From positions 168,569-232,568 of the forward strand of contig JAUJNZ010000002.1 in the NCBI GenBank assembly GCA_030447905.1: a DNA stretch of 64,000 nucleotides, written 5' to 3'. Positions 55,666 through 64,000 of the stretch are shown here, piece by piece; position 1 is the stretch's first letter; every line of letters begins with the position of its first letter. Source of the DNA: Thermoleophilaceae bacterium. GTDB lineage: Bacteria > Actinomycetota > Thermoleophilia > Solirubrobacterales > Thermoleophilaceae. The notes beneath the pieces are model-generated. The model ran no database searches, was not told where the DNA came from, and saw nothing but the letters and a program-made list of their open reading frames with translations. The translations under genes and the position numbers were made by a program.

Positions 55666-57087
55666 ATGAGCCGCCCTTCCGTCATCCGCCCCGCCGGTCT
55701 GACCCTCCTCCTCTTCGCGATCCTCGTGACCGTCGCGGCCGCGCTTTGGGCGGGCCCCGCCGGGGCGGCCACCGTCTACACGATCCGCGGCGCGGGCAAC
55801 GGGCATGGCGTCGGCATGAGCCAGTACGGCGCCTACGGCATGGCGCGCAAGGAGTTCACCTATCCGAAGATCCTCGCCCACTATTACCGCGGGGCCCAGC
55901 TTGGCCCCGCCCCGACCGACCGCACGCGCGTCGTGCTCTCCGAGGGCGTTCCGGCAGTCGAGTTCAGCGGCGCTGCTCGCGTGCCCGGGATACGCCCGCT
56001 CGACCCCGATCGCACCTACCGGGCGGGGGCGACGCGGGAGGGCCAGGTCGAGCTGCGCACCTCGGCCGGCAAGCTCGTCCGCCGCTTCCCGGCGCCGCTC
56101 ACCGTCGACGGGCGCGGCAGCCCCATACGGCTCCTCGGCCCGGCGCTCAACGGGGTCTCGGACGGCGAGTACCGGGGGGCGCTGCGGCTCCATCCCGGTT
56201 CGGGCGGGCTGACCGCGATCAACGTCGTCGGGCTCGAGGACTACCTGCGCGGCGTAGTCCCCAGCGAGGTGCCCGCCTCCTGGCCCGAGGAGACACTCAA
56301 GGCCCAGGCGGTCGCCGCGCGCTCCTACGCGCTCGCCACCGCTCGCGCGGGAGGCCTGTTCGACCAGTATCCCGACCAGCGCTCGCAGGTCTACAAGGGG
56401 GTAGGCGGGGAGGCGCCGGAGAGCGACGCCGCCATCGAGGCGACGAGGGGCGCGGTCCTCCTCCATCGGGGCGCGACCGCCATCACCTTCTTCTCCTCGA
56501 GCTCCGGCGGGCGCACCGAGTCGGCGGCCAACGCCTTCAACGGCCGGGCCTACCCCTACCTCCGCAGCGTCGCCGACCGCTACGACCGCATCTCGCCGCA
56601 CTTCCGCTGGTTCCTGTCGCTCAGTCGTGCGGAGATGGAGCGCCGTCTGGGCTCGCTCGTCAAGGGTCGCTACGAAGGCATCAAGGTCCTCGAGCGGGGC
56701 GACTCGCCGCGCATCCTCCGCGCCGAGGTGATCGGGACCGAGGGCCGCAAGTCCGCCTCGGGTGCGACCCTGCGCGCCAAGTTGGAGCTGCGCGACTCCT
56801 GGGCGAGCTTCGGACGCATCGACACGGCGGCGGCCGGAGCGGTGCGCGCGCTTCGCTCTCCGGCGAGCGGACGGGCGCCGGTGGGCGTCCTTACGGGCCG
56901 AGTGTCGCCCGAGCCGCGCGAGGGACTCATCGCCATCGAGCGCAGGGAGCGACGCGGCTGGCGGCGCGCCATGCGAGCCCATGCCGACCGCCGCGGGGCT
57001 TTCCGCGTGTCCGTCGATCGACCCGGCCGCTACCGCGTCCGGGTCGGCGGCTCGGTTGGCGCGGCGGTGCAGGTGGGGAAGCGGTAG
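55666..57087 (+). CDS. SpoIID/LytB-type amidase-enhancer protein
   Basis: A 473-residue exported protein. Signal peptide with hydrophobic helix LTLLLFAILVTVAAALWAGP. The SpoIID domain runs from about 35 to 360: GHGVGMSQYGAYGMA, GVVPSEVPASWPEETLKAQA (about 195), AVAARSYALATARAGG and ITFFSSSSGGRTESAANAF. SpoIID-type proteins are lytic transglycosylases or amidase enhancers that process peptidoglycan; in non-sporing actinobacteria the role is wall remodelling. A C-terminal beta-rich region (about 400-473) completes it. Intact. Confidence 0.88.
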   Translation: MSRPSVIRPAGLTLLLFAILVTVAAALWAGPAGAATVYTIRGAGNGHGVGMSQYGAYGMARKEFTYPKILAHYYRGAQLGPAPTDRTRVVLSEGVPAVEFSGAARVPGIRPLDPDRTYRAGATREGQVELRTSAGKLVRRFPAPLTVDGRGSPIRLLGPALNGVSDGEYRGALRLHPGSGGLTAINVVGLEDYLRGVVPSEVPASWPEETLKAQAVAARSYALATARAGGLFDQYPDQRSQVYKGVGGEAPESDAAIEATRGAVLLHRGATAITFFSSSSGGRTESAANAFNGRAYPYLRSVADRYDRISPHFRWFLSLSRAEMERRLGSLVKGRYEGIKVLERGDSPRILRAEVIGTEGRKSASGATLRAKLELRDSWASFGRIDTAAAGAVRALRSPASGRAPVGVLTGRVSPEPREGLIAIERRERRGWRRAMRAHADRRGAFRVSVDRPGRYRVRVGGSVGAAVQVGKR

Positions 57088-57138
57088 AGCGCGCGGTGGC
57101 GGCGCCGGCCGCGCTGCCGTCGCGCGACCCCGACTGGG

Positions 57139-58080
57139 TCAGCGCGACTGGACCTCGGCTTCGGTGACGCCCGCAACGGGCGCGGACGAAGGAGGCGCCG
57201 GGGCTTCGGCCAGCGGCATCCCGGCCGAGGCCCGCGCCGCATAGGCCGCACGCGCGGTCTTGTCGACCTTCGTGGCGACCTGGTCGGTCTGGAAGAACCG
57301 GTTCATGGCGTCGCGGGCCCCCTGCGGCAGCGCGGCGTTGAAGCGCAGCAGCCCGTTGAGCTTGGACGGTACGTAGATCTCCAAGCGCGGTCGCTCGAGT
57401 GCGTCGACGAGCGCGGTGCCGACCTCGCCAGGCTCGACGAGCTTGACGCCCCGTCCGGCGCTCATGCCCGAGGCGAGCTCGGTGTTGGCGAGACCCGGCA
57501 TCATCACCGACAGCTCCACCCCCGTACCCCGCAGCTCGGCACGGACGGCCTCGCTGAGTCCCACCACGGCATGCTTGGTCGCGACGTAGACGGCCTCCCC
57601 GGCCACGGCGATCTTCCCGGCGACCGACGCCACGTTGACCACGTGACCCGTCCGCCGGCGCTGCATCCCCGGAATCGCGAGTCGCATGCCGGTGATGACC
57701 CCATGGAGGTTTATGTCGATCTCGCGGCGGGTCAGCGCCTCCGGTTCCTCGAGGAACGGCGACACGACCATGATCCCCGCGTTGTTGACGAGGACGTCGA
57801 GCGGCCCGAGGCGATTCTCCGTCGTGTCGAGGAAGCGCTTGAAGGAGTCCGGATCGGTCACGTCGAGCTCGAGTCCGGCCGCGCCGCCGGGGAGCTTCGC
57901 CGCCTCGGCGGCGCCGAGCTCTGAGTCGAGATCGCCGATGGCGACCCTGGCGCCGCGAGCGGCGACCGCCTGCGCCATGGCGAGGCCGAGCCCGCGCGCT
58001 CCGCCCGTGATGGCGACGACGCGGCCGGTCAGCGGGCGGCGGGGCTGCTGGGAGCGGCGGCGGAGGATGGCCATGGTCAT
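57139..58080 (-). CDS. SDR-family oxidoreductase
   Basis: A 313-residue short-chain dehydrogenase. Cofactor motif VVAITGGARGLGLAMAQAVA (TGxxxGxG) near residue 22; NNAG at about 108; catalytic Ser in VVNVASVAGKIAVAG and YxxxK in YVATKHAVVG. The N-terminus (17 residues) and C-terminal tail (about 60 residues) extend the usual 250. Substrate unknown. Confidence 0.9.
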   Translation of the reverse strand: MTMAILRRRSQQPRRPLTGRVVAITGGARGLGLAMAQAVAARGARVAIGDLDSELGAAEAAKLPGGAAGLELDVTDPDSFKRFLDTTENRLGPLDVLVNNAGIMVVSPFLEEPEALTRREIDINLHGVITGMRLAIPGMQRRRTGHVVNVASVAGKIAVAGEAVYVATKHAVVGLSEAVRAELRGTGVELSVMMPGLANTELASGMSAGRGVKLVEPGEVGTALVDALERPRLEIYVPSKLNGLLRFNAALPQGARDAMNRFFQTDQVATKVDKTARAAYAARASAGMPLAEAPAPPSSAPVAGVTEAEVQSR

Positions 58081-58155
58081 CAGCAGGCTAACCGTCCGCC
58101 GTTGCGCTCGCGTGGCGGCCGGCTCTTCGGCCGGTCATCGCCCCGTACGGCGGGC

Positions 58156-59238
58156 TCACGGAGTGAACCGCACCGTGATCACGTCGCCATCGCGCACCTC
58201 GTAGTCTCGGCCCTCGAGCCGCAGCGTGGCCCGCTCGCGCGCCCCCGCGTAGCCGCCCGCGGCCACGAGCTCGTCCCACCCGACGACCTCGGCACGCACG
58301 AACCCGCGCTGCATGTCGGAGTGGACCTTGCCCGCGGCCCCCCACGCGGTGGTGCCGCGCTCGATCGCGTGAGCGCGGGCCTCCCGAGCCTGCCCAGCCG
58401 TGAAGAAGGAGATCAGCTCGAGCAGTTCGAAGGCGGCGCGGACCAGGCGCGCGAGCCCCGACTCGCCCGCGTCGAGCTCGGCGCGCATGGTCGCCGCCTC
58501 CGCCGCGTCGAGCTCGGCGAGCTCGGCCTCGAGGCGCGCGCTCACCGCCAGCGACCCGGCGCCCGCGCCGCTGGCCCGGGCCGCGAGCTCAGGCGGAGGC
58601 TCGGCGGGCCCTTCCTCGCCCACGTTGGCCACGTAGAGCACGGGCTTGGCGGTCAGCGGGGACAGCGCCCGCAGCGCCTCGGGAGCCCGCGCGGGCGGGG
58701 GCACCGCGCGCGCCGGGCACCCCTCGCCGAGCGCGACGACGAGCTCGCGCAGCCACGCTTCCTCGGCCACCGTCGCGGCCTCCCCCGACTTGGCCTGACG
58801 CGCCACGCGCTCGAGTCGGCGCTCGGCCTGCTCGAGGTCGGCGAGCAGGAGCTCGGTCTCGACGGTCTCGACGTCGGCCACCGGGTCGACGCGGCCCTCG
58901 GGGTGGGGCACCTGCTCGTCGCCGTGGGCGCGCACGACGTGGACGATCGCGTCGGTCTCGCGGATGTTGGCCAGGAACCGGTTGCCGAGACCCTCCCCGC
59001 GGGAGGCGCCGCGCACGAGCCCCGCGATGTCGTGGAAGGCGATCGTCTCGGGGACGACCGGCGTCGCTGCGACGGTCTCGGCGACCGCGTCCAGGCGGTC
59101 GTCGGGCACCGGGACCACGGCCACGTTGGGCTCGACGGTGGTGAACGGATAGCTGGCCGCGCCGGCGCCGGCGCGGGTGAGGGCGTTGAAGAGCGACGAC
59201 TTGCCGGCGTTCGGCAGGCCGACGATGCCGATCCTCAC
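58156..59238 (-). CDS. ychF: YchF/OLA1-type ribosome-associated ATPase
   Basis: A 360-residue P-loop protein, full length. G1 GLPNAGKSSLFNALT (about 6-20), G3 DIAGLVRGASRGEGLGNRFL, a coiled region with LLLADLEQAERRLERVA, and the C-terminal TGS-like end WGAAGKVHSDMQRGFVRAEV. The protein regulates translation or stress responses in a universal but non-essential manner. GTG start overlaps the stop of the PAP2 gene by 4 bp, so they form one operon. Confidence 0.95.
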   Translation of the reverse strand: MRIGIVGLPNAGKSSLFNALTRAGAGAASYPFTTVEPNVAVVPVPDDRLDAVAETVAATPVVPETIAFHDIAGLVRGASRGEGLGNRFLANIRETDAIVHVVRAHGDEQVPHPEGRVDPVADVETVETELLLADLEQAERRLERVARQAKSGEAATVAEEAWLRELVVALGEGCPARAVPPPARAPEALRALSPLTAKPVLYVANVGEEGPAEPPPELAARASGAGAGSLAVSARLEAELAELDAAEAATMRAELDAGESGLARLVRAAFELLELISFFTAGQAREARAHAIERGTTAWGAAGKVHSDMQRGFVRAEVVGWDELVAAGGYAGARERATLRLEGRDYEVRDGDVITVRFTP

Positions 59239-59900
59239 CGCCCTTCGAGCTTGACGTGCCCGCGGCGCACCGCTCGGGCGACCAGGAGCCCGAGCGCTAT
59301 CCCCGCCGCGGTGTCGGAGGGGTAGTGGACACCGATGTAGGGGCGTGAGAGAGCCATGCCCGCCGCCGCGAGGTAGACGGGAAGGCGCGGCAGCGCGTCG
59401 CGCAGCGCGCTCGCGGCGGCGGCCGATGTCGACGCGTGCGCAGAGGGCGTCGAGAGGCCGCTGATGGTCGGCGACAGGGGCGGCAGGTCCTCGAGCAGCG
59501 GCCGCGCGCGGCGGATCAGGGTCTTGGCCACGAAATTCGCGGCCTGGGTGAGGGCGATCACGACCGTGGCCCGCAGGTAGGTCTTGCGCCGGCGCGCGTC
59601 GAGCAACGCCCCGAGCGCCGCGACCGCGTGCCACAGGGCGGCGTGCTCGCCCCAATGGCTGTAGCGCAGGACCATTACCTCGAGCGGGCGAGCGTGGCCG
59701 CGCGTGCGGAGGATTCGCAGGAGCGCGAGGTCGAGGCGCGTTAGGCGGTCGAAGGTTACGAGCAGGCGTCGCCCGGCCTCCTCCTCCAGGGTCTCGGGAC
59801 GAGGCTCGTTTTCGGTCTCGGTCCCGGGGTAGGGGATCGTCTCGGATTCGTTCAAGGAGGGGAGGTGGAGATGGAGAGAGAGGAGCGAGAGAAGCGACAC
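59235..59900 (-). CDS. PAP2-family phosphatase
   Basis: A 221-residue membrane phosphatase. Motif 1 KTLIRRARP (about 127), motif 2 STPSAHAST (Ser-Ala-His, about 150), motif 3 SRPYIGVHYPSDTAAGIALG (about 184). Substrates in this family are lipid phosphates such as undecaprenyl pyrophosphate. The first 30 residues overlap a small gene on the other strand and may not be translated; a later start is possible. Coupled to ychF. Confidence 0.85.
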   Translation of the reverse strand: MSLLSLLSLHLHLPSLNESETIPYPGTETENEPRPETLEEEAGRRLLVTFDRLTRLDLALLRILRTRGHARPLEVMVLRYSHWGEHAALWHAVAALGALLDARRRKTYLRATVVIALTQAANFVAKTLIRRARPLLEDLPPLSPTISGLSTPSAHASTSAAAASALRDALPRLPVYLAAAGMALSRPYIGVHYPSDTAAGIALGLLVARAVRRGHVKLEGR

Positions 59901-60032
59901 GAGCGTCCGGCGAAGATCGAGCCCGAGGACGCGAAGCCCGCCGACGAGATGCCCAGCGATCGGGATCTGCAGCCTTCGGCCGACACGGATCGAGTGGTCG
60001 AGGAGAAGGGGCGCGAGCGGGAGGAGGGCTAG
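59871..60032 (+). CDS. small charged protein
   Basis: A 53-residue protein, MEREEREKRHERPAKIEPED then mostly Asp, Glu, Arg and Pro. It has an excellent binding site, AAGGAGGGGAGGTGGAG before the ATG. No family. Its 5' end overlaps the start region of the PAP2 gene, and its stop overlaps that of the small gene below by 3 bp. Confidence 0.5.
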   Translation: MEREEREKRHERPAKIEPEDAKPADEMPSDRDLQPSADTDRVVEEKGREREEG

Positions 60033-60259
60033 AAGCCGACCTTCTGCTGCTCGGTGTCGAGCCGCACGTAAACCACCTGACCGAGGTTGACCGATACGTT
60101 CGAGTCCTCGGTCTCGAGCTCGTGCCAGCCCTGGCTCCCCGACCGCACCTCCTCGCCGAGCGCGCGGTAGGTCTCGTCGGCCATGCGCAACGAGAGGACC
60201 TGACCGCTCGAGAAGCCGATGTCGACGCGCTTGGCGCGCTCTGCGCCGCTCGAGGCCAC
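60029..60259 (-). CDS. small conserved protein downstream of mce
   Basis: A 76-residue protein: VDIGFSSGQVLSLRMADETY, then SQGWHELETEDSNVSVNLGQ and VVYVRLDTEQQKVGF. It looks like a small beta-rich protein. GTG start follows the mce stop directly (TAGGTG), so it is translated with it. Function unknown. Confidence 0.65.
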   Translation of the reverse strand: MASSGAERAKRVDIGFSSGQVLSLRMADETYRALGEEVRSGSQGWHELETEDSNVSVNLGQVVYVRLDTEQQKVGF

Positions 60260-60664
60260 CTAGCGCGCTGCCTCGACGAGCTCGGTCAGGACCCCGGCCG
60301 TGGCCTTCGGGTGCAGGAAGGCCACGCGGCTACCCCGGATGCCGCGCCGCGGCTCCTCGTCGAGCAGCCGAAGCCCGGCCGTGCGGGCCGCCTCGAGCGC
60401 GCCGTCGATGTCGTCGGTCCCGTAGGCGACGTGGTGCAGGCCGGGGCCGTTGCGCTCGATGAACCGCGCGACGCCGGTGTCCTCGGTCAGCGGGCGCAGC
60501 AGCTCGACGTGGCCGTCGCCGACCTCGAGCAGCACGGCCTCGACGCCGAACTCCTCGACGGTCTCGCGGTGCTGCTCGCGCATGTCGAGGCGGTCGCGGT
60601 AGACCTCCATCGCCGCGTCGAGGTCCTCGACGGCGACGCCGATGTGGTCGATCCGGCCGAACAT
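60260..60664 (-). CDS. mce: methylmalonyl-CoA epimerase
   Basis: A 134-residue glyoxalase/vicinal-oxygen-chelate protein. It starts FGRIDHIGVAVEDLDAAMEV; metal ligands His (about 6), GVEAVLLEVGDGHVELLRPL (Glu/His), GPGLHHVAYGTDD, and RGSRVAFLHPKATAGVLTEL. The PKATAGVLTE end is typical. The enzyme interconverts (R) and (S) methylmalonyl-CoA in propionate metabolism. It lies 25 bp after ftsH and is translated before the next small gene, an operon of three. Confidence 0.92.
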   Translation of the reverse strand: MFGRIDHIGVAVEDLDAAMEVYRDRLDMREQHRETVEEFGVEAVLLEVGDGHVELLRPLTEDTGVARFIERNGPGLHHVAYGTDDIDGALEAARTAGLRLLDEEPRRGIRGSRVAFLHPKATAGVLTELVEAAR

Positions 60665-60689
60665 CCGGGGCAGTCTAACCAGGGGGCGG

Positions 60690-62347
60690 CTAGGAACCGC
60701 TCGGCCTCTCCGGCCTGCCTGCCTCCGGCGCGTTCTCGCCGTCGGTGCGGGCGTGGGGCAGCGGGTCGAGCGCACGCGCAGCGTTCACCGGAAGCTCGGC
60801 GCCCGGCGTTTTCGCAGCGGCGGTATCCCCGCCTAGGGGCGCCAGCTCGCTCGGCACCTGCTCGCCCCGGCGCTCGACTTCTCGCGCGGCCTCCTCACCC
60901 ACGATCCGCTCGATGTCCGCCCGCAGCAGCACCTCCTGCTCGAGCAGCGTGGTGGCGAGTGCGTCGAGCAACGGCCGGCGGGCGAGGATGATCTCGAGAG
61001 CACGGCGCCAGGCCATGTCGGTCAGGTGCTGTTGCTCGTCGTCGACTAGGCGGCGGGTCCCGTCCGAGACCGAGTAATCGTCGGCGGGCAGGCGGCGCGA
61101 CATCAGCGCCGTCCCATCCCGTACTCGGCGATTATCGCGCGGCTCAGCTCGTAGACGCGCTTGAGGTCGTCGGAGGCGCCGGTCGTGACCGTTCCGAAGA
61201 CGACGTGCTCGGCCACGCGCCGGCGAGCAGCACGACCATGTGGTCGATCAGCTCGTCCTTGGCCTTGAGGTAGCGGTCCTCCTCCGGAAGGTTGAGCGTG
61301 TACCCGAGCGCGCGCCCGCGCGGGACGATCGAGATCTTGTGGACCCGCTCGACCGAGGGCAGGATCACCGAGCACAGGCGTGGCCGGCCTCGTGGTAGGC
61401 GATCACCCGCTTCTCGTGGTCGTTGATCACGCGGCGCGACTGCATCCCGGCTACGACCCGCTCGAGCGCCGCCTCGAAGTCCTGCATCAGGACCACGTCG
61501 CGAAGCGACCGGCCGGCGAAGATTGCGGCCTCGTTGCAGATGTTCGCCAGGTCGGCCCCGGCGAGGCCGCTCGTCTGGCGGGCGACCATCTCGAGGTCGA
61601 CGCCGCCCAGCGGCTTGTCGCGCGAGTGCACGCGCAGGATGTCCTGGCGACCCGCGAGGTCCGGCGGTGAGACGAAGATCTGGCGGTCGAAGCGCCCGGG
61701 TCGCAGGAGCGCCGGGTCGAGCTTGTCGAGCAGGTTCGAGGCGGCCACCACGACGATGTTGTCGGCGCTTTCGAAGCCGTCCATCTCGACGAGGAGCTGG
61801 TTGAGCGTCTGGTCCTTCTCGCCGGAGATGTCCTTTCCGCGAGTGGCCCCCACGGCGTCGAGCTCGTCGATGAAGATGATCGCGGGTGCCTGCTTGCGCG
61901 CGACGCGGAACAGGCGCCGGATGCGCGCGGCCCCGAGCCCGGCGAACATCTCCACGAACGACGACGCCGACTGCGCGAAGAACCTGGCGTTCGACTCGTG
62001 GGCGACCGCCTTGGCCAGGAGCGTCTTGCCGGTTCCGGGCGGTCCGTGCAGCAGGATGCCCTTGGGGACCTTGGCCCCCAGCCGCTTGAAGCGCTTGGGA
62101 TCGCGCATGAAGTCGACGACCTCGCGCAGCTCGGCCTTGGCCTCGTCGACCCCGGCTACGTCGTCCCAGACGATCGAGCCCGAGCTCTGGGGCTTGATCT
62201 CCTGGGGCTTGGTGCGCGGCATGTACCGCAACGTCATCCCGATCAGGACGACGATCAGCCCCATGAAGAGGATGGGCAGCCAGGTGAGCGCCAGTTCTCG
62301 ATGCTGTCGAAGGACAGGGCGAGCGGCAGGAGGGAAGGGGCGGGCAT
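60690..62347 (-). CDS. ftsH: ATP-dependent zinc metalloprotease FtsH, frameshifted
   Basis: Membrane AAA protease of about 550 residues in four or five frames. One membrane helix (WLPILFMGLIVVLIGMTLRY), Walker A GPPGTGKTLLAKAVAHE, Walker B IIFIDELDAV, second region of homology LDPALLRPGRFDRQIF, protease motif YHEAGHA and RVAEHVVFG with M41 tail PADDYSVSDGTRRLVDDEQQ. Single bases are missing near 62292, 61378, 61218 and 61108; each restores the family sequence. It degrades misfolded membrane and regulatory proteins. The start at 62347 gives only one helix and no periplasmic domain. Confidence 0.82.
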
Positions 62348-62420
62348 CCCAGGGCCGTATCGGCGGCCAGGGACCAAAGCATGAGCCTGGGCGGCGGCTA
62401 AAGCCGTATTCTCTTGAAGC

Positions 62421-63755
62421 GTGACCTCAGTCGAAGACCTCAACTCCTCCTCCGAAGACCGCCAGCAGGAGATCGTCGATTGCCTCGTCGAGGCCTTCTC
62501 CGAGCTGATCGAGATCAACCCGCGCGCCTTCCGGCGCAAGTTCCGCAAGATGGCGGCCGAGCCGTTCGACTTCTATCGCGGCGCCGCCCCGCTCTTCTAC
62601 CACGATGTCGACAAGCTCGACGATCCCTACGCCAACGACCACACGAGCCGCATCTGGATCCAGGGCGACCTGCACGCGGAGAACTACGGGACCTACATGG
62701 ACGCCGAGGGCGTTCTCGTCTTCGACGTCAACGACTTCGACGAGGCCTACCTCGGCCACTTCACGTGGGATCTCCAGCGGATGGTCGCGAGCCTTGCCCT
62801 GCTCGGCTTCAGGAAGGCCTTCCCGGACAAGACGATCCGCGAGATGATCGACACCTACGCGCGGGCATACCTCGACCAGGTGCGCTACTTCGCTCGCGGT
62901 GAGCGCGACGAGGAGTTCCGGCTCACACTGAGCAACACCGACGGCGAGGTGCGCGACATCCTGCTCGGCGCGCGCTCGGGCACCCGGATCGCCCTGCTCG
63001 ACTCGCTCACGCTGATCGAGGAGGGCGAGCGGCGGTTCAAGGAGTCGGCCGGAGAGCGCCGGCTCGACTTCCAGGAGCAGGTTCACGTGATGAACGCCTA
63101 CGAGGCCTACCTCGAGACGATCCCCGAGCGCAACCGCCAGCAGAGCGTCTCCTATCGGGTCAAGGACGTCGTCACCCTGACCGGTGTGGGCATCGGAAGC
63201 GCCGGGCTACCGGTCCAGTCCCTGCTCGTGGAGGGCCAGAGCGAGGCGCTCGAGAACGACGTGATCCTCTCGATGAAGCGGGCGCTCGTGCCGGCGCCGA
63301 GCCGTGTCGTCTCCGACGAGCGGATCGAGAACTACTTCGACCACCAGGGCCATCGGACCGCGCTCTCCCAGCGCGCGCTCCAGGCCCACACCGACCCCTG
63401 GCTCGGCTGGTGCGAGCTCGACGGGCACGGCCAGGTCGTCCAGGAGCTCTCGCCCTATGCCCACGACGTCGACTGGGACGGGGTGACCGAGCCCGACGAG
63501 GTGCTCCCGCTCCTGAACGGCCTCGGCCGGGCGACCGCCAAGGCGCACTGCGTGTCCGACGCGTCGAGCGACGAGAACCTGGTCGACTTCGAGACCGAGA
63601 AGGCGATCATCGAAGCGGTCGGCGACGACGACGAAGCGTTCGTCGAGCAGCTATGCCGGTTCGGGGCCAGCTACGGCGAGCTCACGCGCGAGGACCACCG
63701 GCTGTTCGTCGATGCCTTCCGCAACGGAATGATCCCCGGCGTCGAGGCGACCTGA
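62421..63755 (+). CDS. DUF2252 family protein
   Basis: A 444-residue soluble protein with kinase-like features: FRKMAAEPFDFYRGAAPLFY, RIWIQGDLHAENYGTYMDAE (GDLHxxN), VFDVNDFDEAYLGHFTWDLQ (DFD). These resemble the catalytic loop and DFG of aminoglycoside-kinase-like proteins, and DUF2252 is placed in that clan. GTG start; divergent from ftsH with 73 bp between. Confidence 0.88.
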   Translation: MTSVEDLNSSSEDRQQEIVDCLVEAFSELIEINPRAFRRKFRKMAAEPFDFYRGAAPLFYHDVDKLDDPYANDHTSRIWIQGDLHAENYGTYMDAEGVLVFDVNDFDEAYLGHFTWDLQRMVASLALLGFRKAFPDKTIREMIDTYARAYLDQVRYFARGERDEEFRLTLSNTDGEVRDILLGARSGTRIALLDSLTLIEEGERRFKESAGERRLDFQEQVHVMNAYEAYLETIPERNRQQSVSYRVKDVVTLTGVGIGSAGLPVQSLLVEGQSEALENDVILSMKRALVPAPSRVVSDERIENYFDHQGHRTALSQRALQAHTDPWLGWCELDGHGQVVQELSPYAHDVDWDGVTEPDEVLPLLNGLGRATAKAHCVSDASSDENLVDFETEKAIIEAVGDDDEAFVEQLCRFGASYGELTREDHRLFVDAFRNGMIPGVEAT

Positions 63756-63776
63756 CGGCCGCGCGAGCGGCGCGCG

Positions 63777-64000
63777 CTATTCCACGAGCTCGAGCCGGTC
63801 GCTCGGCGTGTGCCGCCGCCCCGCCTTGGCGCAGTCGCGGCCGTCCACGCGCACGACGTCGGCCGTGAAGTCGTTTGCGCCCCGCAGGAGCGCCGAGCCC
63901 ACTCCGTAGGAGTCCACGGGCGCCTCGAGCGCCTCGAAGCGGCGGATGCGGTCGGCGTCGAAGCCGCCCGAGGCGACGATCTTGATTCGCTCGTGGCCGG
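63777..64000 (-). CDS. pncB: nicotinate phosphoribosyltransferase, C-terminal end
   Basis: The window ends inside this gene. The last 74 residues read ERIKIVASGGFDADRIRRFE, APVDSYGVGSALLRGANDFT, ADVVRVDGRDCAKAGRR and end LELVE. This is the C-terminal end of nicotinate phosphoribosyltransferase, which makes nicotinate mononucleotide for NAD salvage (SGGFDxxxIxRFE and YGVGSxL motifs). Confidence 0.85.
   Translation of the reverse strand, partial: GHERIKIVASGGFDADRIRRFEALEAPVDSYGVGSALLRGANDFTADVVRVDGRDCAKAGRRHTPSDRLELVE

Overview
The window is a 64 kb piece of a very GC-rich chromosome. The gene content (PolX with a PHP domain, DUF3556, DUF4383, DUF4235 and DUF2252 proteins, a short FtsH, PP2C/GAF/PAS phosphatases, many small charged proteins) points to Actinomycetota, most likely class Thermoleophilia (Solirubrobacterales/Gaiellales). 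The assignment to class is an inference from gene style, not from a marker gene.

Layout. 0-16 kb is ordinary housekeeping and stress-related sequence: thioredoxin, PolX, trehalose-phosphatase, a potassium channel, a glutathionylspermidine-synthase-like enzyme paired with a YgiB-like lipoprotein, an amino-acid permease, a PP2C regulator phosphatase, a HAD hydrolase coupled to an acetoacetate-decarboxylase-like protein. 16-30 kb holds ferritin, a sigma-region-4/PadR fusion regulator, a DUF3556 membrane protein, a GH13 glucosidase, a sulfatase, an ABC-F protein and a divergent lipid-modification pair (fatty-acid desaturase and CFA-synthase-like methyltransferase). 30-48 kb is an accessory 'graveyard': a few intact genes (FHA-HTH protein, secreted protein, second DUF4383 copy, SRPBCC protein, membrane-anchored nuclease) stand among truncated or broken ones (glucosidase copy, PhoD, acetyltransferase, DNA methylase, HicB, FAD oxidoreductase, IS21 IstA, tyrosinase, NrdJ, FG-GAP protein, metallophosphoesterase, Cas4, a mannosyltransferase cut by an IS110 element, IS256). 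47.6-55 kb mixes intact genes (glycoside hydrolase, FGGY kinase, small zinc-ribbon protein, DUF4235) with a decayed MFS transporter and a truncated TPP enzyme. 55.6-64 kb returns to core genes: SpoIID-like protein, SDR, PAP2-YchF operon, FtsH-Mce-small protein operon, DUF2252 and the end of nicotinate phosphoribosyltransferase.

Three large-scale signals stand out. (1) Two direct-repeat fragments of the 3' half of a selenocysteine tRNA (24.7 and 30.7 kb) bracket about 6 kb and look like remnants of an integration site. (2) A 0.63 kb inverted duplication of part of the GH13 gene (20.7-21.3 and 31.0-31.65 kb) encloses about 10 kb. (3) Two DUF4383 genes 35 kb apart are nearly identical at both ends and diverged in the middle. 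A Cas4 (probably Cas4-Cas1) fragment at 44.2 kb is the only CRISPR trace; no array is visible.

Many genes, including ftsH, carry single-base deletions, often in homopolymers, and two carry nonsense changes. Some of this is probably residual sequencing error, so genes reported here as broken by one or two indels may be intact in the organism.
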